38,503 nucleotides of DNA from Pseudomonadota bacterium (GTDB lineage Bacteria; Pseudomonadota; Gammaproteobacteria; Burkholderiales; Ferrovaceae). Shown here piece by piece: positions 19,356 to 29,983 of this stretch. The translations under genes and the position numbers were made by a program. Under the pieces are notes generated by a model. It had not been told where the DNA came from. It saw nothing but the letters and a program-made list of their open reading frames with translations, and made no database searches. How positions within the stretch are numbered: position 1 is the stretch's first letter; each line of letters opens with the position of its first letter. The stretch spans positions 1-38,503 of the forward strand of contig JAKBBG010000005.1 in assembly GCA_021826025.1 (NCBI GenBank), in the 5' to 3' direction.

Positions 19356-19963
19356 GCAAATTCATCGTTGGGGTGACCGGGGGAATCGGTTCCGGCAAAT
19401 CAACAGTGGCCGAACTGTTTGCCAAGCTGGGGGCGGGCGTGGTGGACACGGACGCCATTTCCCGGCAGTTGACTGCGCCCGGAGGGGCGGCAATCCCTGC
19501 CATTCGTGACAAATTCGGGGAGGCGTTCATCAACGAGGATGGCAGCCTTAACCGTACGATCATGCGCGATTATGTGTTCAACCACCCGCAGGCCCGCAAG
19601 CAACTGGAAAACATCATGCATGGCAGGATCAGGGATGCCGTGCACGCCGCCCTCGAGGCAGCAACGCAGCCTTACGTGCTGCTGGTAGTTCCCCTCCTCA
19701 TTGAAGTGGGCAGTTACAGACCCCTCTTGTCCCGTGTTCTGGTGGTGGATTGCGAAGAAGAACTGCAGGTTCAGCGCGCATCGGCGCGGCCCGACATGTC
19801 GCCGGAAGCCGTAAAGGCGATCATGGCGGCTCAAACGGATCGCAAAACCCGGTTGCGGGTGGCGGATGACGTGATTGAAAACAACGGGGATCTCACAAGT
19901 CTTGAATCGGTCGTCCGTTCGCTGGATCGCCAGTACCGTGCAATGGCGTCCGGATCGCAGTAA
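19352..19963 (+). CDS. coaE: Dephospho-CoA kinase
   Basis: 203 residues. Last step of CoA synthesis, phosphorylating the ribose 3'-hydroxyl of dephospho-CoA. P-loop GVTGGIGSGKST at residues 7-18, then DTDAISRQL near residue 34, and the lid segment RASARPDMSPEAVKAIMAAQ near residue 146. The GTG at 19352 has AAGGAGG six bases upstream and overlaps the prepilin peptidase TGA by four bases, so expression is coupled. Confidence 0.95.
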   Translation: MSKFIVGVTGGIGSGKSTVAELFAKLGAGVVDTDAISRQLTAPGGAAIPAIRDKFGEAFINEDGSLNRTIMRDYVFNHPQARKQLENIMHGRIRDAVHAALEAATQPYVLLVVPLLIEVGSYRPLLSRVLVVDCEEELQVQRASARPDMSPEAVKAIMAAQTDRKTRLRVADDVIENNGDLTSLESVVRSLDRQYRAMASGSQ

Positions 19964-19978
19964 ACCATTTGATTTTCA

Positions 19979-20013
19979 TATAATTGGCGCGGCCAGGGAT
20001 TGCGTTCCCGGCC
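19979..20013 (+). promoter_or_regulatory. Consensus -10 box and 5' leader hairpin before zapD
   Basis: TATAAT at 19979-19984 is a perfect -10 hexamer, though no good -35 is placed before it. Transcription would begin near 19991, exactly where a short hairpin starts (GGCC A GGGA ... TCCC GGCC, 19991-20013). No U-run follows, so it is not an obvious terminator. It could stabilise the 5' end of the zapD mRNA. Confidence 0.4.
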
Positions 20014-20053
20014 GATTTGGGCCACACTTGGGCGGTTTCCGGGGCCGCCTTCG

Positions 20054-20809
20054 GTGATCATCTACGATTATCCGCTCAACGAGCAGATCCGAATCTTCCT
20101 GCGCTTGAAGGCGCTTTTCAGGCGTGCCTTCTATTTCATAGAACGGGAAGAAGCCTGGGATCACCATGCCGCGCTGATGACGGTATTCGAGATTCTCGAC
20201 GTCACGGCGCGCGCTGACGTCAAATCAGACCTGCTTCAATCCCTGGAACGACAGAGGCTGGCGCTCACGCCGCTGAGGAACAATCCCAACGTATCCCAGG
20301 AATCCCTTGAGAAAGCGCTTTCCGACCTCGAAACGGCGGCTTACGATCTGCATGGCAGCAAAGGAAAGTTCGGCGAACAGTTGCGGAACCACGAATGGCT
20401 GATGGCCATCAAGCAGCGCTCGGGCATACCGGGGGGCATGTGCGATTTCGACTTGCCGGCTTACCATTATTGGCTGTCGCTCGGCCGGGAGGCGCGGCGC
20501 AGCCAGCTCAACGAATGGGTGGCGCCCATGTTGTCCACCTACCGGGCGTTGCGGGTCCATGTGACACTGCTGCTCGAAAGCGGTAAGGCCCAGGAGTTTC
20601 AGGCGACACGCGGACTGTTCCAGCAAACCAAAGTCGGCCCCGACGTGCGTTTGCTGCGCGTCGCCCTCGACTCGGGTCGGGCCTGCGTGCCGGAAATCAG
20701 CGCCAACAAGTACCTGCTGAACATCCGTTTTCTGGAGGCAGGTGAAACGGCGCGCTTCAAGGTGTGCGCCGAAGACATTCCGTTTACCCTGATTTTCTGT
20801 TCGCTTTAG
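20054..20809 (+). CDS. zapD: Cell division protein ZapD (Z-ring-associated)
   Basis: 251 residues from the GTG at 20054 (E. coli ZapD 247). Cytosolic protein that bundles FtsZ filaments. The N-terminus VIIYDYPLNEQIRIFLRL is the family signature, followed by FRRAFYFIE and a mostly helical domain, then the C-terminal beta domain (SANKYLLNIRFL). An in-frame start at 20000 would add 18 residues without family features, so I chose the GTG. It follows coaE as in many proteobacteria, but the usual third member yacG is missing and the gene converges on folB with four bases between stops. Confidence 0.92.
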   Translation: MIIYDYPLNEQIRIFLRLKALFRRAFYFIEREEAWDHHAALMTVFEILDVTARADVKSDLLQSLERQRLALTPLRNNPNVSQESLEKALSDLETAAYDLHGSKGKFGEQLRNHEWLMAIKQRSGIPGGMCDFDLPAYHYWLSLGREARRSQLNEWVAPMLSTYRALRVHVTLLLESGKAQEFQATRGLFQQTKVGPDVRLLRVALDSGRACVPEISANKYLLNIRFLEAGETARFKVCAEDIPFTLIFCSL

Positions 20810-20813
20810 AACC

Positions 20814-21203
20814 CTATTCCCGGCGTGCCCTCAGGGAGTTCCAGTCCTGCCGGGATGTGGCGATGCCCACGCCGATTTCCTGCACCTCTTCGAAAATCGT
20901 GGTCTTTCGGATGGTGGCTTCCACGTGGTCCACGCGCGGGTCATCGAAACAATGGGTGACCAGCTCGTCAAGCAAATCCTCGATCAGCGCGACATGGGGG
21001 CGTTCTGCCCAGCTTTGAATGAAATTGCGCAACGGTTCGTAATCGACCGTGTCGCCGATATGGCGGATGCGGCGCAGCGCCGAAAAAGGAAAGGAAAGGG
21101 TGACCGAAACCAGGATATCCTGAGGGCCTGTTTTTTCGAAATCATGAATCCCGAGGCGCACGGAACAGTGCGCATTCTGGATGATGCAGTAGTACCGGCT
21201 CAT
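20814..21203 (-). CDS. folB: Dihydroneopterin aldolase
   Basis: 129 residues. Cleaves dihydroneopterin to 6-hydroxymethyl-dihydropterin and glycolaldehyde in folate synthesis (FolX-type epimerase activity cannot be excluded). Recognisable segments: AHCSVRLGIHDFEKTGPQDILVSV (shown in part), DTVDYEPLRNF and ALIEDLLDEL, where the Glu lies in the pterin-binding region, plus the late Lys in ATIRKTTIF. The ATG overlaps the rpoH stop by four bases (ATGA), so it is translated from the rpoH message. Such a pairing could tie a folate enzyme to heat-shock control. FolE2 at 4.7 kb acts earlier in the same pathway. Confidence 0.88.
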   Translation of the reverse strand: MSRYYCIIQNAHCSVRLGIHDFEKTGPQDILVSVTLSFPFSALRRIRHIGDTVDYEPLRNFIQSWAERPHVALIEDLLDELVTHCFDDPRVDHVEATIRKTTIFEEVQEIGVGIATSRQDWNSLRARRE

Positions 21204-22060
21204 GCCACCGGTTCGAGGGCGGCACGCAGTTTCTGGAGAGCCCGGGCTTCGATCTGGCGAACGCGTTCTGCGGAAATGCCCATCTCTCCCGCCAGATCCT
21301 GCAAAGTCGCCGCCGGCTTTTCTCCCTGGAGCCAACGGGCGGAGACGATGCGCTGGCTGCGCTCGTCCAATCTGGCCAGAGCCTGGTGCAGGCCTTCGTG
21401 GCGCAGGGAATTCTGCTCCCGGGTTTCCAACAGTTCCACGGGGCCGGCCGACTCGTCGGCCAGGTAGGCGATCGGACTGACCCAGTGTTCATCGTCGTCG
21501 GGGCCGGGGTCCAGGGAAATGTCCTGTCCCGACAGGCGGACTTCCATTTCACTCACGTCTTCCGGGCGGACGCCCAGCTGACGTGCCACTTCCTGGGTTT
21601 CGCGACGGGATAGCGAGCCAAAGCCGGGTTTGAGGCTGCGCAGGCCGAAAAACAGCTTGCGCTGGGCCTTGGTGGTCGCGATTTTAACGAGACGCCAGTT
21701 GCGCAGGATGTATTCGTGGATTTCGGCCTTGATCCAGTGAACCGCGAAAGAAACGAGGCGGACGCCGCGTTCGGGGTCGAAACGGCGCACGGCTTTCATG
21801 AGGCCCACATTCCCTTCCTGGATGAGGTCGGCCTGGGGCAGGCCATAGCCGCTGTACTGGCGGGCAGTGGAAACGACCAAGCGCAGGTGGGAGAGAATAA
21901 GACGCTGGGCGGCCTGCAGGTCATTGTGGTCGCGCAACCGACGGCCCAGATCGACTTCCTCCTCCGCGCTCAGCAGGGGGATACGGGATACTGCCTGAAT
22001 GTATTGCTCCAAGCTTCCGCTCAGGGACGGAACCGGTGCTGGCAATGTCATTTCACGCAT
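21200..22060 (-). CDS. rpoH: RNA polymerase sigma factor RpoH (sigma-32)
   Basis: 286 residues. Heat-shock sigma factor. The RpoH box QRKLFFGLR at residues 133-141 distinguishes it from other group 2 sigma factors. Region 2 (LIQEGNVGLMKAVRRFDPERG, shown in part) and the region 4 helix-turn-helix (GISAERVRQIEARALQKLR) are present. The ATG at 22060 has GGAGG 11 bases upstream; an internal ATG three codons later is possible. A perfect CIRCE operator lies 33 bases upstream. In E. coli rpoH follows ftsX directly; here a lipoprotein gene and a probable terminator separate them. Confidence 0.97.
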   Translation of the reverse strand: MREMTLPAPVPSLSGSLEQYIQAVSRIPLLSAEEEVDLGRRLRDHNDLQAAQRLILSHLRLVVSTARQYSGYGLPQADLIQEGNVGLMKAVRRFDPERGVRLVSFAVHWIKAEIHEYILRNWRLVKIATTKAQRKLFFGLRSLKPGFGSLSRRETQEVARQLGVRPEDVSEMEVRLSGQDISLDPGPDDDEHWVSPIAYLADESAGPVELLETREQNSLRHEGLHQALARLDERSQRIVSARWLQGEKPAATLQDLAGEMGISAERVRQIEARALQKLRAALEPVA

Positions 22061-22092
22061 GGATCGGTCAACCTCCGTGTTCTGCGGTTATT

Positions 22093-22119
22093 TTAGCACT
22101 CTTGCGATTGGAGTGCTAA
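22093..22119 (-). promoter_or_regulatory. CIRCE operator (HrcA-binding site) upstream of rpoH
   Basis: A perfect inverted repeat TTAGCACTC-N9-GAGTGCTAA, identical to the CIRCE consensus recognised by the heat-shock repressor HrcA. It lies 33 bases before the rpoH ATG. Read leftward, TTAGCA and TAAAAT within and just after the operator are 18 bases apart and could be the promoter itself, so HrcA binding would block initiation. hrcA is not in the window. Confidence 0.92.
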
Positions 22120-22154
22120 AAATGGCAGAGGTTCCGGCTTTTGCCTTCATCGGT

Positions 22155-22193
22155 ATTAAAATAAATTTAATAATATCAATATGTTATGATATT
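22155..22193. repeat. AT-rich island with two inverted repeats upstream of rpoH
   Basis: TTAAA-N5-TTTAA (22155-22169) and AATATCA-N8-TGATATT (22172-22193) lie in a strikingly AT-rich tract of about 50 bases in an otherwise GC-rich window. It sits 36-74 bases upstream of the CIRCE operator. It could be an UP element, a second operator or a curved-DNA site. No family of regulator is recognised. Confidence 0.4.
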
Positions 22194-22230
22194 TTTTGGC
22201 TGGGGGCTTTCCCGCGAAAATCCTGCGACC

Positions 22231-22269
22231 AAAATTCTCCGGAAATCCACCCCCGACAGGGGTCCGGAG
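22231..22269 (-). terminator. Probable Rho-independent terminator of the BON lipoprotein gene
   Basis: Read leftward, a stem with CTCCGGA/TCCGGAG outer arms and inner CCCC/GGGG arms (22269-22237) is followed by AATTTT. It begins 24 bases after the lipoprotein stop and isolates rpoH from the ftsYEX side. The U-run is short, so efficiency is uncertain. Confidence 0.5.
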
Positions 22270-22293
22270 ACGCCTGCTGGGGATGCGACACCG

Positions 22294-22617
22294 TCATTCA
22301 ACTTTTCCGTGCCCATCGTTGTCGATTTCGATGTCATTGATGACTTTCTTCACTCCGGCAACTTTGGCGGTAATGTGAACGGCCCGAACCATCTGGTAAT
22401 CGTCGGTCACGATCCCCGAAAGCCGTACCTCCCCGTTATCTGCCTTGATGTCCAGGTGGTTGCCGTACAAGTCCGTGGCCTGGTCCAGTGCTGACCGCAC
22501 GGCCTGCTCCAGACGATGGTTTGCAGCGATTTCAGCCGGGGTTTTTTCGGGGAGTGCAGCGCAGGAAACCAGGCAGGTCGAACAGGCTAACATCAACGAA
22601 AGGAAAAAAATTTTCAT
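22294..22617 (-). CDS. BON-domain lipoprotein
   Basis: 107 residues. The signal peptide ends in lipobox LVSC (Cys20), so the mature protein is a lipid-anchored envelope protein. After a short linker there is one BON domain: helix LEQAVRSALDQ, then a beta segment DIKADNGEVRLSGIV, then AVHITAKVAGVKKVINDIEI. BON domains are thought to bind membranes or phospholipid, as in OsmY and DolP, which usually have two. The function of this single-domain form is unknown. The ATG at 22617 has AAAGGAG seven bases upstream; an in-frame extension to 22698 is rejected. It is leftward between ftsX and rpoH, with a CATAAT -10-like box at 22697-22702 and a terminator after it, so it may be its own transcript. Confidence 0.83.
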   Translation of the reverse strand: MKIFFLSLMLACSTCLVSCAALPEKTPAEIAANHRLEQAVRSALDQATDLYGNHLDIKADNGEVRLSGIVTDDYQMVRAVHITAKVAGVKKVINDIEIDNDGHGKVE

Positions 22618-22771
22618 GGCGATACTCCTTTCAATCGGGCATGCAAACCAATACGCCATCACCGAGTGGCTGTTCCGTTCGTCATGCCCACCTTTCATTA
22701 TGCCTCAACGGCGCTGAACGGGTGTTTTCGGAGCAGGTCCGGATTCGGCAGGCCGATTGGAGGGGGGAGGC

Positions 22772-23683
22772 TCAACGCTTTGCGGAAAGGCGTCGCAATG
22801 TCAGGCTCACGGAAAGGTAAGAACTGGCCCAGCTTAATCCCGCAGAGGTCAGGCACAGCAGCATGCCTTCCCGCAGCGAAAATCCGGCCAGCGAGAGATT
22901 GACGGCAAAAAGATCGCTCAAAGGCTGGATGGCATCGTTGTACCAGCGCCTGCCCAGCCAGAGCAGCAGCCAGGCGGCCATGGCACCCAGGATCCCTTCC
23001 AGCACGCCGAAATAGAGGAATGGGCGCCTGATGTAACCCGCTGTCGCGCCGATCAGATGAGTGACTTCGATTTCGCCGCGCGCCGCAAGTACCTGCTGCC
23101 GAACGGTACTGAACACCGTAAAGGCCAAAGCGACGGTCAGCAGGGCGGTAAGGCCGCCGGTGCCGCGACGGGCAAACTGAAGCAGTGCGTCCAGACGTTT
23201 GGCCCAGGCGCTGTCCACCTGGACACGCTCAACTTTGTTCCAGCGGGCCAGCGTTGCGCGCAGCGACTCGAGGGCTTGGGGAGCGGTGTTGCGTGCGCGG
23301 ATGACAAAAGCGTGGGGCAGGGGGTTGCGGTCCAGGGTGCCGATTGCTTCAGCCAGGCCCGGGGTCGCTTTCAGTTCGGCCAAGGCCTGCGTGCTGGAAA
23401 TGTAGCGAAACTCGCGCACGTCGGTGCGTGCGGCGAGGCCGTCCCATACGGAGCGGACGGCCGCATCGTCCGCGTCCAGGGACATGAACAGGGTGAGGTG
23501 AGGTTCGTGCAGCGTGCCTTCGCTCAGGAATGCCGCCTGATTGATCAGGCGCAGGATGCCTGCTGGGAGGCTCAGGGAGAAGGCAATGACCAGTACGCCG
23601 ATCAGGTTTGCGAAAGGGTTCCGTCCAAACTGGGACAGGGCTTGGCGCAATGCAGTCAGGTGCTGATGAAACCATCCGAGCAT
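22772..23683 (-). CDS. ftsX: Cell division protein FtsX
   Basis: 303 residues, an inner-membrane permease-like subunit of FtsEX, which controls periplasmic murein hydrolases at the division site. Seen: a cytosolic N-terminus (FHQHLTALRQALSQFGRNP), a first membrane helix (LIGVLVIAFSLSLPAGI), a periplasmic domain of about 130 residues, and three C-terminal helices with the VTHLIGATAGYIRRPF coupling loop and GVLEGILGAMAAWLLLWLG. The ATG overlaps the ftsE stop by one base (TGATG). An in-frame extension to 23755 lies within ftsE and is rejected. Confidence 0.93.
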   Translation of the reverse strand: MLGWFHQHLTALRQALSQFGRNPFANLIGVLVIAFSLSLPAGILRLINQAAFLSEGTLHEPHLTLFMSLDADDAAVRSVWDGLAARTDVREFRYISSTQALAELKATPGLAEAIGTLDRNPLPHAFVIRARNTAPQALESLRATLARWNKVERVQVDSAWAKRLDALLQFARRGTGGLTALLTVALAFTVFSTVRQQVLAARGEIEVTHLIGATAGYIRRPFLYFGVLEGILGAMAAWLLLWLGRRWYNDAIQPLSDLFAVNLSLAGFSLREGMLLCLTSAGLSWASSYLSVSLTLRRLSAKR

Positions 23684-24366
23684 CAGAGCGCCTCCGAAGA
23701 CGCTGTTTCGGTGTCGCCGCTCAGGAGGCCGTCTTCCAGGCGCAGGATGCGACACGGGGACGATGTCTCAAATGCTGCGTCGTGCATGGCAATGATGACC
23801 GTGACGCCCGTCTCGTTGAATGACCTGAATATGTCCAGAATGACGCTGGCGTAGCCCTGGTCCAGGTGCCCGGTCGGCTCGTCAGCAATCACCAGGCGAG
23901 GCCGATTGACGATGGCCCTGGCGATGCACAGGCGCTGACGCTCTCCTCCTGAAAGGGCAAGCGGCGAAGTGCGGGCCTGATTCTCAAGCCCGACTTTTTC
24001 GAGCGCGGTCGCCACGCGGCGTTTGGCCTCCCTGCCGTACAGGCCGGCAATGTGCAGGGGCAGGGCGGCATTTTCTTCGACGCTGCGATCCATAAGGAGA
24101 AAATGGTCCTGGAATACCAGGCCGATATTTCGGCGCAAACGGGCCCGGGCAGCGTTGCTGAGGCGGGTGATTTCCTGGCGGTGTATGGCAAGTGACCCGC
24201 TGGTTGGGCGCTCGATGCCTGACATCAGCCTCAGGAGAGTGCTTTTCCCGGCGCCAGAACGACCTGTGACGAGCACCATTTCTCCGTCTTCAATGTCCAG
24301 AGTGACTCCGCGGAGTGCCTCATGGCCGTCCGGATATCGCTTGGCAACGGTGTTCAGGGTGATCAT
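23683..24366 (-). CDS. ftsE: Cell division ATP-binding protein FtsE
   Basis: 227 residues. ABC ATPase partner of FtsX. Walker A GRSGAGKST near residue 36, Q-loop in VFQDHFLL, signature LSGGERQR, Walker B RLVIADEPTGHLD and switch His in IIAMHD. FtsE-type features include the ITLNTVAKRYPDG start. Its ATG overlaps the ftsY stop by four bases (ATGA), and its stop overlaps the ftsX ATG, giving a tightly coupled ftsY-ftsE-ftsX operon as in E. coli. Confidence 0.96.
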   Translation of the reverse strand: MITLNTVAKRYPDGHEALRGVTLDIEDGEMVLVTGRSGAGKSTLLRLMSGIERPTSGSLAIHRQEITRLSNAARARLRRNIGLVFQDHFLLMDRSVEENAALPLHIAGLYGREAKRRVATALEKVGLENQARTSPLALSGGERQRLCIARAIVNRPRLVIADEPTGHLDQGYASVILDIFRSFNETGVTVIIAMHDAAFETSSPCRILRLEDGLLSGDTETASSEAL

Positions 24367-25328
24367 TCGATCAGGGCATCCACAAACTCTCGGGCATTGA
24401 ATGGGTGCAGGTCTTCGAGCGCCTCGCCGACGCCGATGAACCTGATCGGAATCGGGCGCTCTCCTGCGATGGCTGCCACGACTCCGCCACGGGCCGTGCC
24501 GTCCAGCTTGGTGACGATAAGCCCGGTCAACTGCAGGGCATCGTCAAATGCCCGGACCTGGGCCAGCGCATTCTGTCCGGTGTTGGCATCCAGCACCAGC
24601 AGGATTTCGTGGGGGGCTGACGGATCTGCCTTGGCCACAACACGCTTGACCTTGCGGATTTCCTCCATCAGGTGAAGCTGGGTGGGCAGGCGGCCTGCCG
24701 TATCGGCCAGCACGACGTCGATGCCCCTTGCTTTGGCAGCCCGGATCGCGTCAAAAATAACTGCGGCAGAATCCCCCTTTTCCTGCATGATGACAGGGAC
24801 CCGGTTACGTTCCCCCCAAGCCGCCAGCTGGGCAACGGCTGCGGCGCGAAACGTGTCTCCTGCCGCCAGAAGCACGGAATGGCCCTGCTGAATCAGATGC
24901 TGCGCCAGTTTTCCGATTGTCGTGGTTTTTCCTGCTCCGTTCACGCCCACGAACAGAATGATGTAGGGTCGATGCTCTCCGCTTTCCGTCAGGGAAGCCT
25001 CCAGAGGCTCAAGCAGGCGAAGCAGGGCGGACTTGAGCAGCGGTTTCAAGGCTTCAGGCGAGTCCACCTGTTCGCGGCGGGCGTCCTGGCGCAGCTGGGC
25101 AATCAGCTTCCCGCTGGTGGACGTGCCCACGTCGGCACTGATCAAGGCTTCTTCAAGGGTGTCAAACCAGGCGTCGTCGAGGCGTCCTGCGAAAAGCCCT
25201 CCCAAGCCTTCCTGCAGCTTTTGCCGGCTGTTGCGCAACCCCGAGCGCAGCCGGGCCATCCAGCCGGGGGGGGGCGAGGGCTCTGAGGCCGCTGCTGGAG
25301 CAGGGGATTTCTTGAATAAGCCAAACAT
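24363..25328 (-). CDS. ftsY: SRP receptor GTPase FtsY
   Basis: 321 residues. Membrane-associated receptor for Ffh-ribosome complexes. Seen: a short Ala/Pro-rich A region (about 25 residues, against about 195 in E. coli), the N domain, then the G domain with P-loop GVNGAGKTTT, GDTFRAAAVAQL, DTAGRLPTQ, TKLDGTARGG and the C-terminal GVGEALEDLHPF. The very short A domain is common outside enterobacteria. First gene of the leftward ftsYEX operon, divergent from rsmD across 51 bp. Confidence 0.96.
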   Translation of the reverse strand: MFGLFKKSPAPAAASEPSPPPGWMARLRSGLRNSRQKLQEGLGGLFAGRLDDAWFDTLEEALISADVGTSTSGKLIAQLRQDARREQVDSPEALKPLLKSALLRLLEPLEASLTESGEHRPYIILFVGVNGAGKTTTIGKLAQHLIQQGHSVLLAAGDTFRAAAVAQLAAWGERNRVPVIMQEKGDSAAVIFDAIRAAKARGIDVVLADTAGRLPTQLHLMEEIRKVKRVVAKADPSAPHEILLVLDANTGQNALAQVRAFDDALQLTGLIVTKLDGTARGGVVAAIAGERPIPIRFIGVGEALEDLHPFNAREFVDALIE

Positions 25329-25379
25329 CGGACAATAGGGGTTTTTCAGAGCGTGTTTTCCGCAACGATTCTACCTTAA

Positions 25380-28431
<3,052 letters not shown>

Positions 28432-28434
28432 CCC

Positions 28435-29034
28435 ATGTTGCATTCGAAGGGCCTGCTGGCCGGCCTTTTGCTGTTGCTGGCCGGTTGCGCCAGCCTGACT
28501 CCCCACCCTTCGCCGGTTGACCAGGTAGTTGGTCGGGGAACCCTTCAAGGGTTCCGGTTTTCCGGTCGGCTTGCCGTACAACAGCCCGCTGGCTCCGACA
28601 GCGGGAAAATCGAATGGTCCAGCCATGGCGAACAGGCGCACGTGGAACTGCTTTCCCCCCTGGGTTCCACTGTCGCCGAATTGGACCGGACGCCGCAGCA
28701 AGTGCATCTCGTGTTGTCCGACCACAGCGAGTACGTGGCCCCGAACGCGGAGCAACTGACCCAGTCAGTCCTGGGGTATGCGCTGCCACTGGAAGGTTTG
28801 CCCTGGTGGGTCCGTGGCCGTGCCGCTCCCGACGAGGGGGCTGTCCGGTTTGTCAGCGGTCCGGACGGGCATCCTGAATTGTTGGCCCAGGGAGGCTGGA
28901 TCGTCCATTACGGCGCCTGGCGCGACGTGGGGGGGGAGTCCTTGCCGACCGTCCTGTCCATGGAACGGGATTCTTTGACCATTCGCTTGCACATCGACCA
29001 GTGGGTCCTGGAGCGGGGCAAGAGTGAGCGCTGA
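28435..29034 (+). CDS. lolB: Outer-membrane lipoprotein LolB
   Basis: 199 residues. Lipobox LAGC (Cys18) after a hydrophobic signal peptide. The mature part has the Lol beta-barrel pattern: FRFSGRLAVQ, GKIEWSSHGEQAHVELLSPLGS (shown in part), and LPWWVRGR. LolB accepts lipoproteins from LolA and inserts them in the outer membrane. The gene precedes ispE with an 11-bp overlap, the standard order in proteobacteria. Starts four bases after the TPR gene. Confidence 0.93.
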   Translation: MLHSKGLLAGLLLLLAGCASLTPHPSPVDQVVGRGTLQGFRFSGRLAVQQPAGSDSGKIEWSSHGEQAHVELLSPLGSTVAELDRTPQQVHLVLSDHSEYVAPNAEQLTQSVLGYALPLEGLPWWVRGRAAPDEGAVRFVSGPDGHPELLAQGGWIVHYGAWRDVGGESLPTVLSMERDSLTIRLHIDQWVLERGKSER

Positions 29035-29863
29035 CTATATCCAGGTTCCCGCCCCGGCGAAGCTTAATCTGTTTCTGCATGTGACGGGGCGCAGGCCGGA
29101 CGGCTATCACACGTTGCAGACGCTGTTCACGTTCATCGATTTTGGGGATCTCCTGGACTTCCTGCCGGCCCCGGAGGGGGTCGTGGAACGGATCGGACCG
29201 GTCGAGAACGTACCGGAACAGGAAGACTTGTGCCTCAAGGCAGCATGGCTGCTTTTGCTGAAAAGCGGTGTCCGCGCAGGGGTGCGCATCCGTTTGGACA
29301 AGCGAATTCCGGTCGGCGGAGGGCTTGGCGGGGGCAGTTCGGATGCCGCAACCACCCTGATCGCCTTGAATCGCCTGTGGGGAGTGGGATGGGAGCGCTC
29401 GCGGCTTGCCGCATTGGGCCTTCAGCTGGGTGCCGATGTCCCTGTTTTTATCCAAGGGCAGAGCGCGTTCGCCGAAGGCGTGGGCGAACGCCTGACGCCG
29501 TGCACTGTTCAGGAGCGGTGGTACCTGGTGGCTTGTCCCCGGATTGCGGTTTCCACCCGGGAAATCTTTGCCGCGCCTGAATTGACAAGGAATTCGATCC
29601 CGGTCAAAATGTGCGACTTTTCGGCGGGATTTGGGCGCAACGACCTCCAGCCCGTCGTCATGCAACGCTACCCCCAGGTCGCCAAGTTGCTCGAATGGCT
29701 TGGCAGTTGGGGGGATCCCAGAATGACCGGCTCCGGATCCTGCTGCTTCGTGTCTTTTCCGGGGGCAGCGGAAGCTCGGGAAGCGTTGCGACGGATGCCG
29801 CCGGAATACACGGGATTCGTGGCCCGCGGGATGAACCAACATCCCTTGCGGGACTGGTTGTAG
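29024..29863 (+). CDS. ispE: 4-diphosphocytidyl-2-C-methyl-D-erythritol kinase
   Basis: 279 residues. ATP-dependent kinase of the MEP isoprenoid pathway, the same pathway as dxs and ispA in this window. GHMP features: PAPAKLNLFLHVTGRRPDGYH near residue 10 (shown in part), the ATP loop PVGGGLGGGSSDAA near residue 95, and the C-terminal TGSGSCCF. The GTG at 29024 lies inside the lolB end. The stop is 11 bases before the tRNA-Gln gene, so both are probably on one transcript. Confidence 0.95.
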   Translation: MSADYIQVPAPAKLNLFLHVTGRRPDGYHTLQTLFTFIDFGDLLDFLPAPEGVVERIGPVENVPEQEDLCLKAAWLLLLKSGVRAGVRIRLDKRIPVGGGLGGGSSDAATTLIALNRLWGVGWERSRLAALGLQLGADVPVFIQGQSAFAEGVGERLTPCTVQERWYLVACPRIAVSTREIFAAPELTRNSIPVKMCDFSAGFGRNDLQPVVMQRYPQVAKLLEWLGSWGDPRMTGSGSCCFVSFPGAAEAREALRRMPPEYTGFVARGMNQHPLRDWL

Positions 29864-29874
29864 AGCAGTACTGC

Positions 29875-29949
29875 AGGGGAGTCGCCAAGTGGTAAGGCAC
29901 CGGATTTTGATTCCGGCATTCGTAGGTTCGATCCCTACCTCCCCTGCCA
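29875..29949 (+). tRNA. tRNA-Gln (anticodon UUG)
   Basis: 75 nt including an encoded CCA. Acceptor stem AGGGGAG/CTCCCCT, discriminator G, anticodon stem CCGGA/TCCGG with a seven-base loop holding TTG, and T stem GTAGG/CCTAC with loop TTCGATC. It lies between ispE and prs and is probably cut from their shared transcript, an arrangement found in many proteobacteria. Confidence 0.97.
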
Positions 29950-29983
29950 TGCAGGCATCACATCACTTCATGCCAGGAGCGCC

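Noticed and set aside
22172-22199. AATATCA/TGATATT hairpin followed by a T-run, read rightward, as a terminator
   Set aside because: No rightward gene ends before it; the stem is AT-only and weak. An operator or UP-element role fits better.
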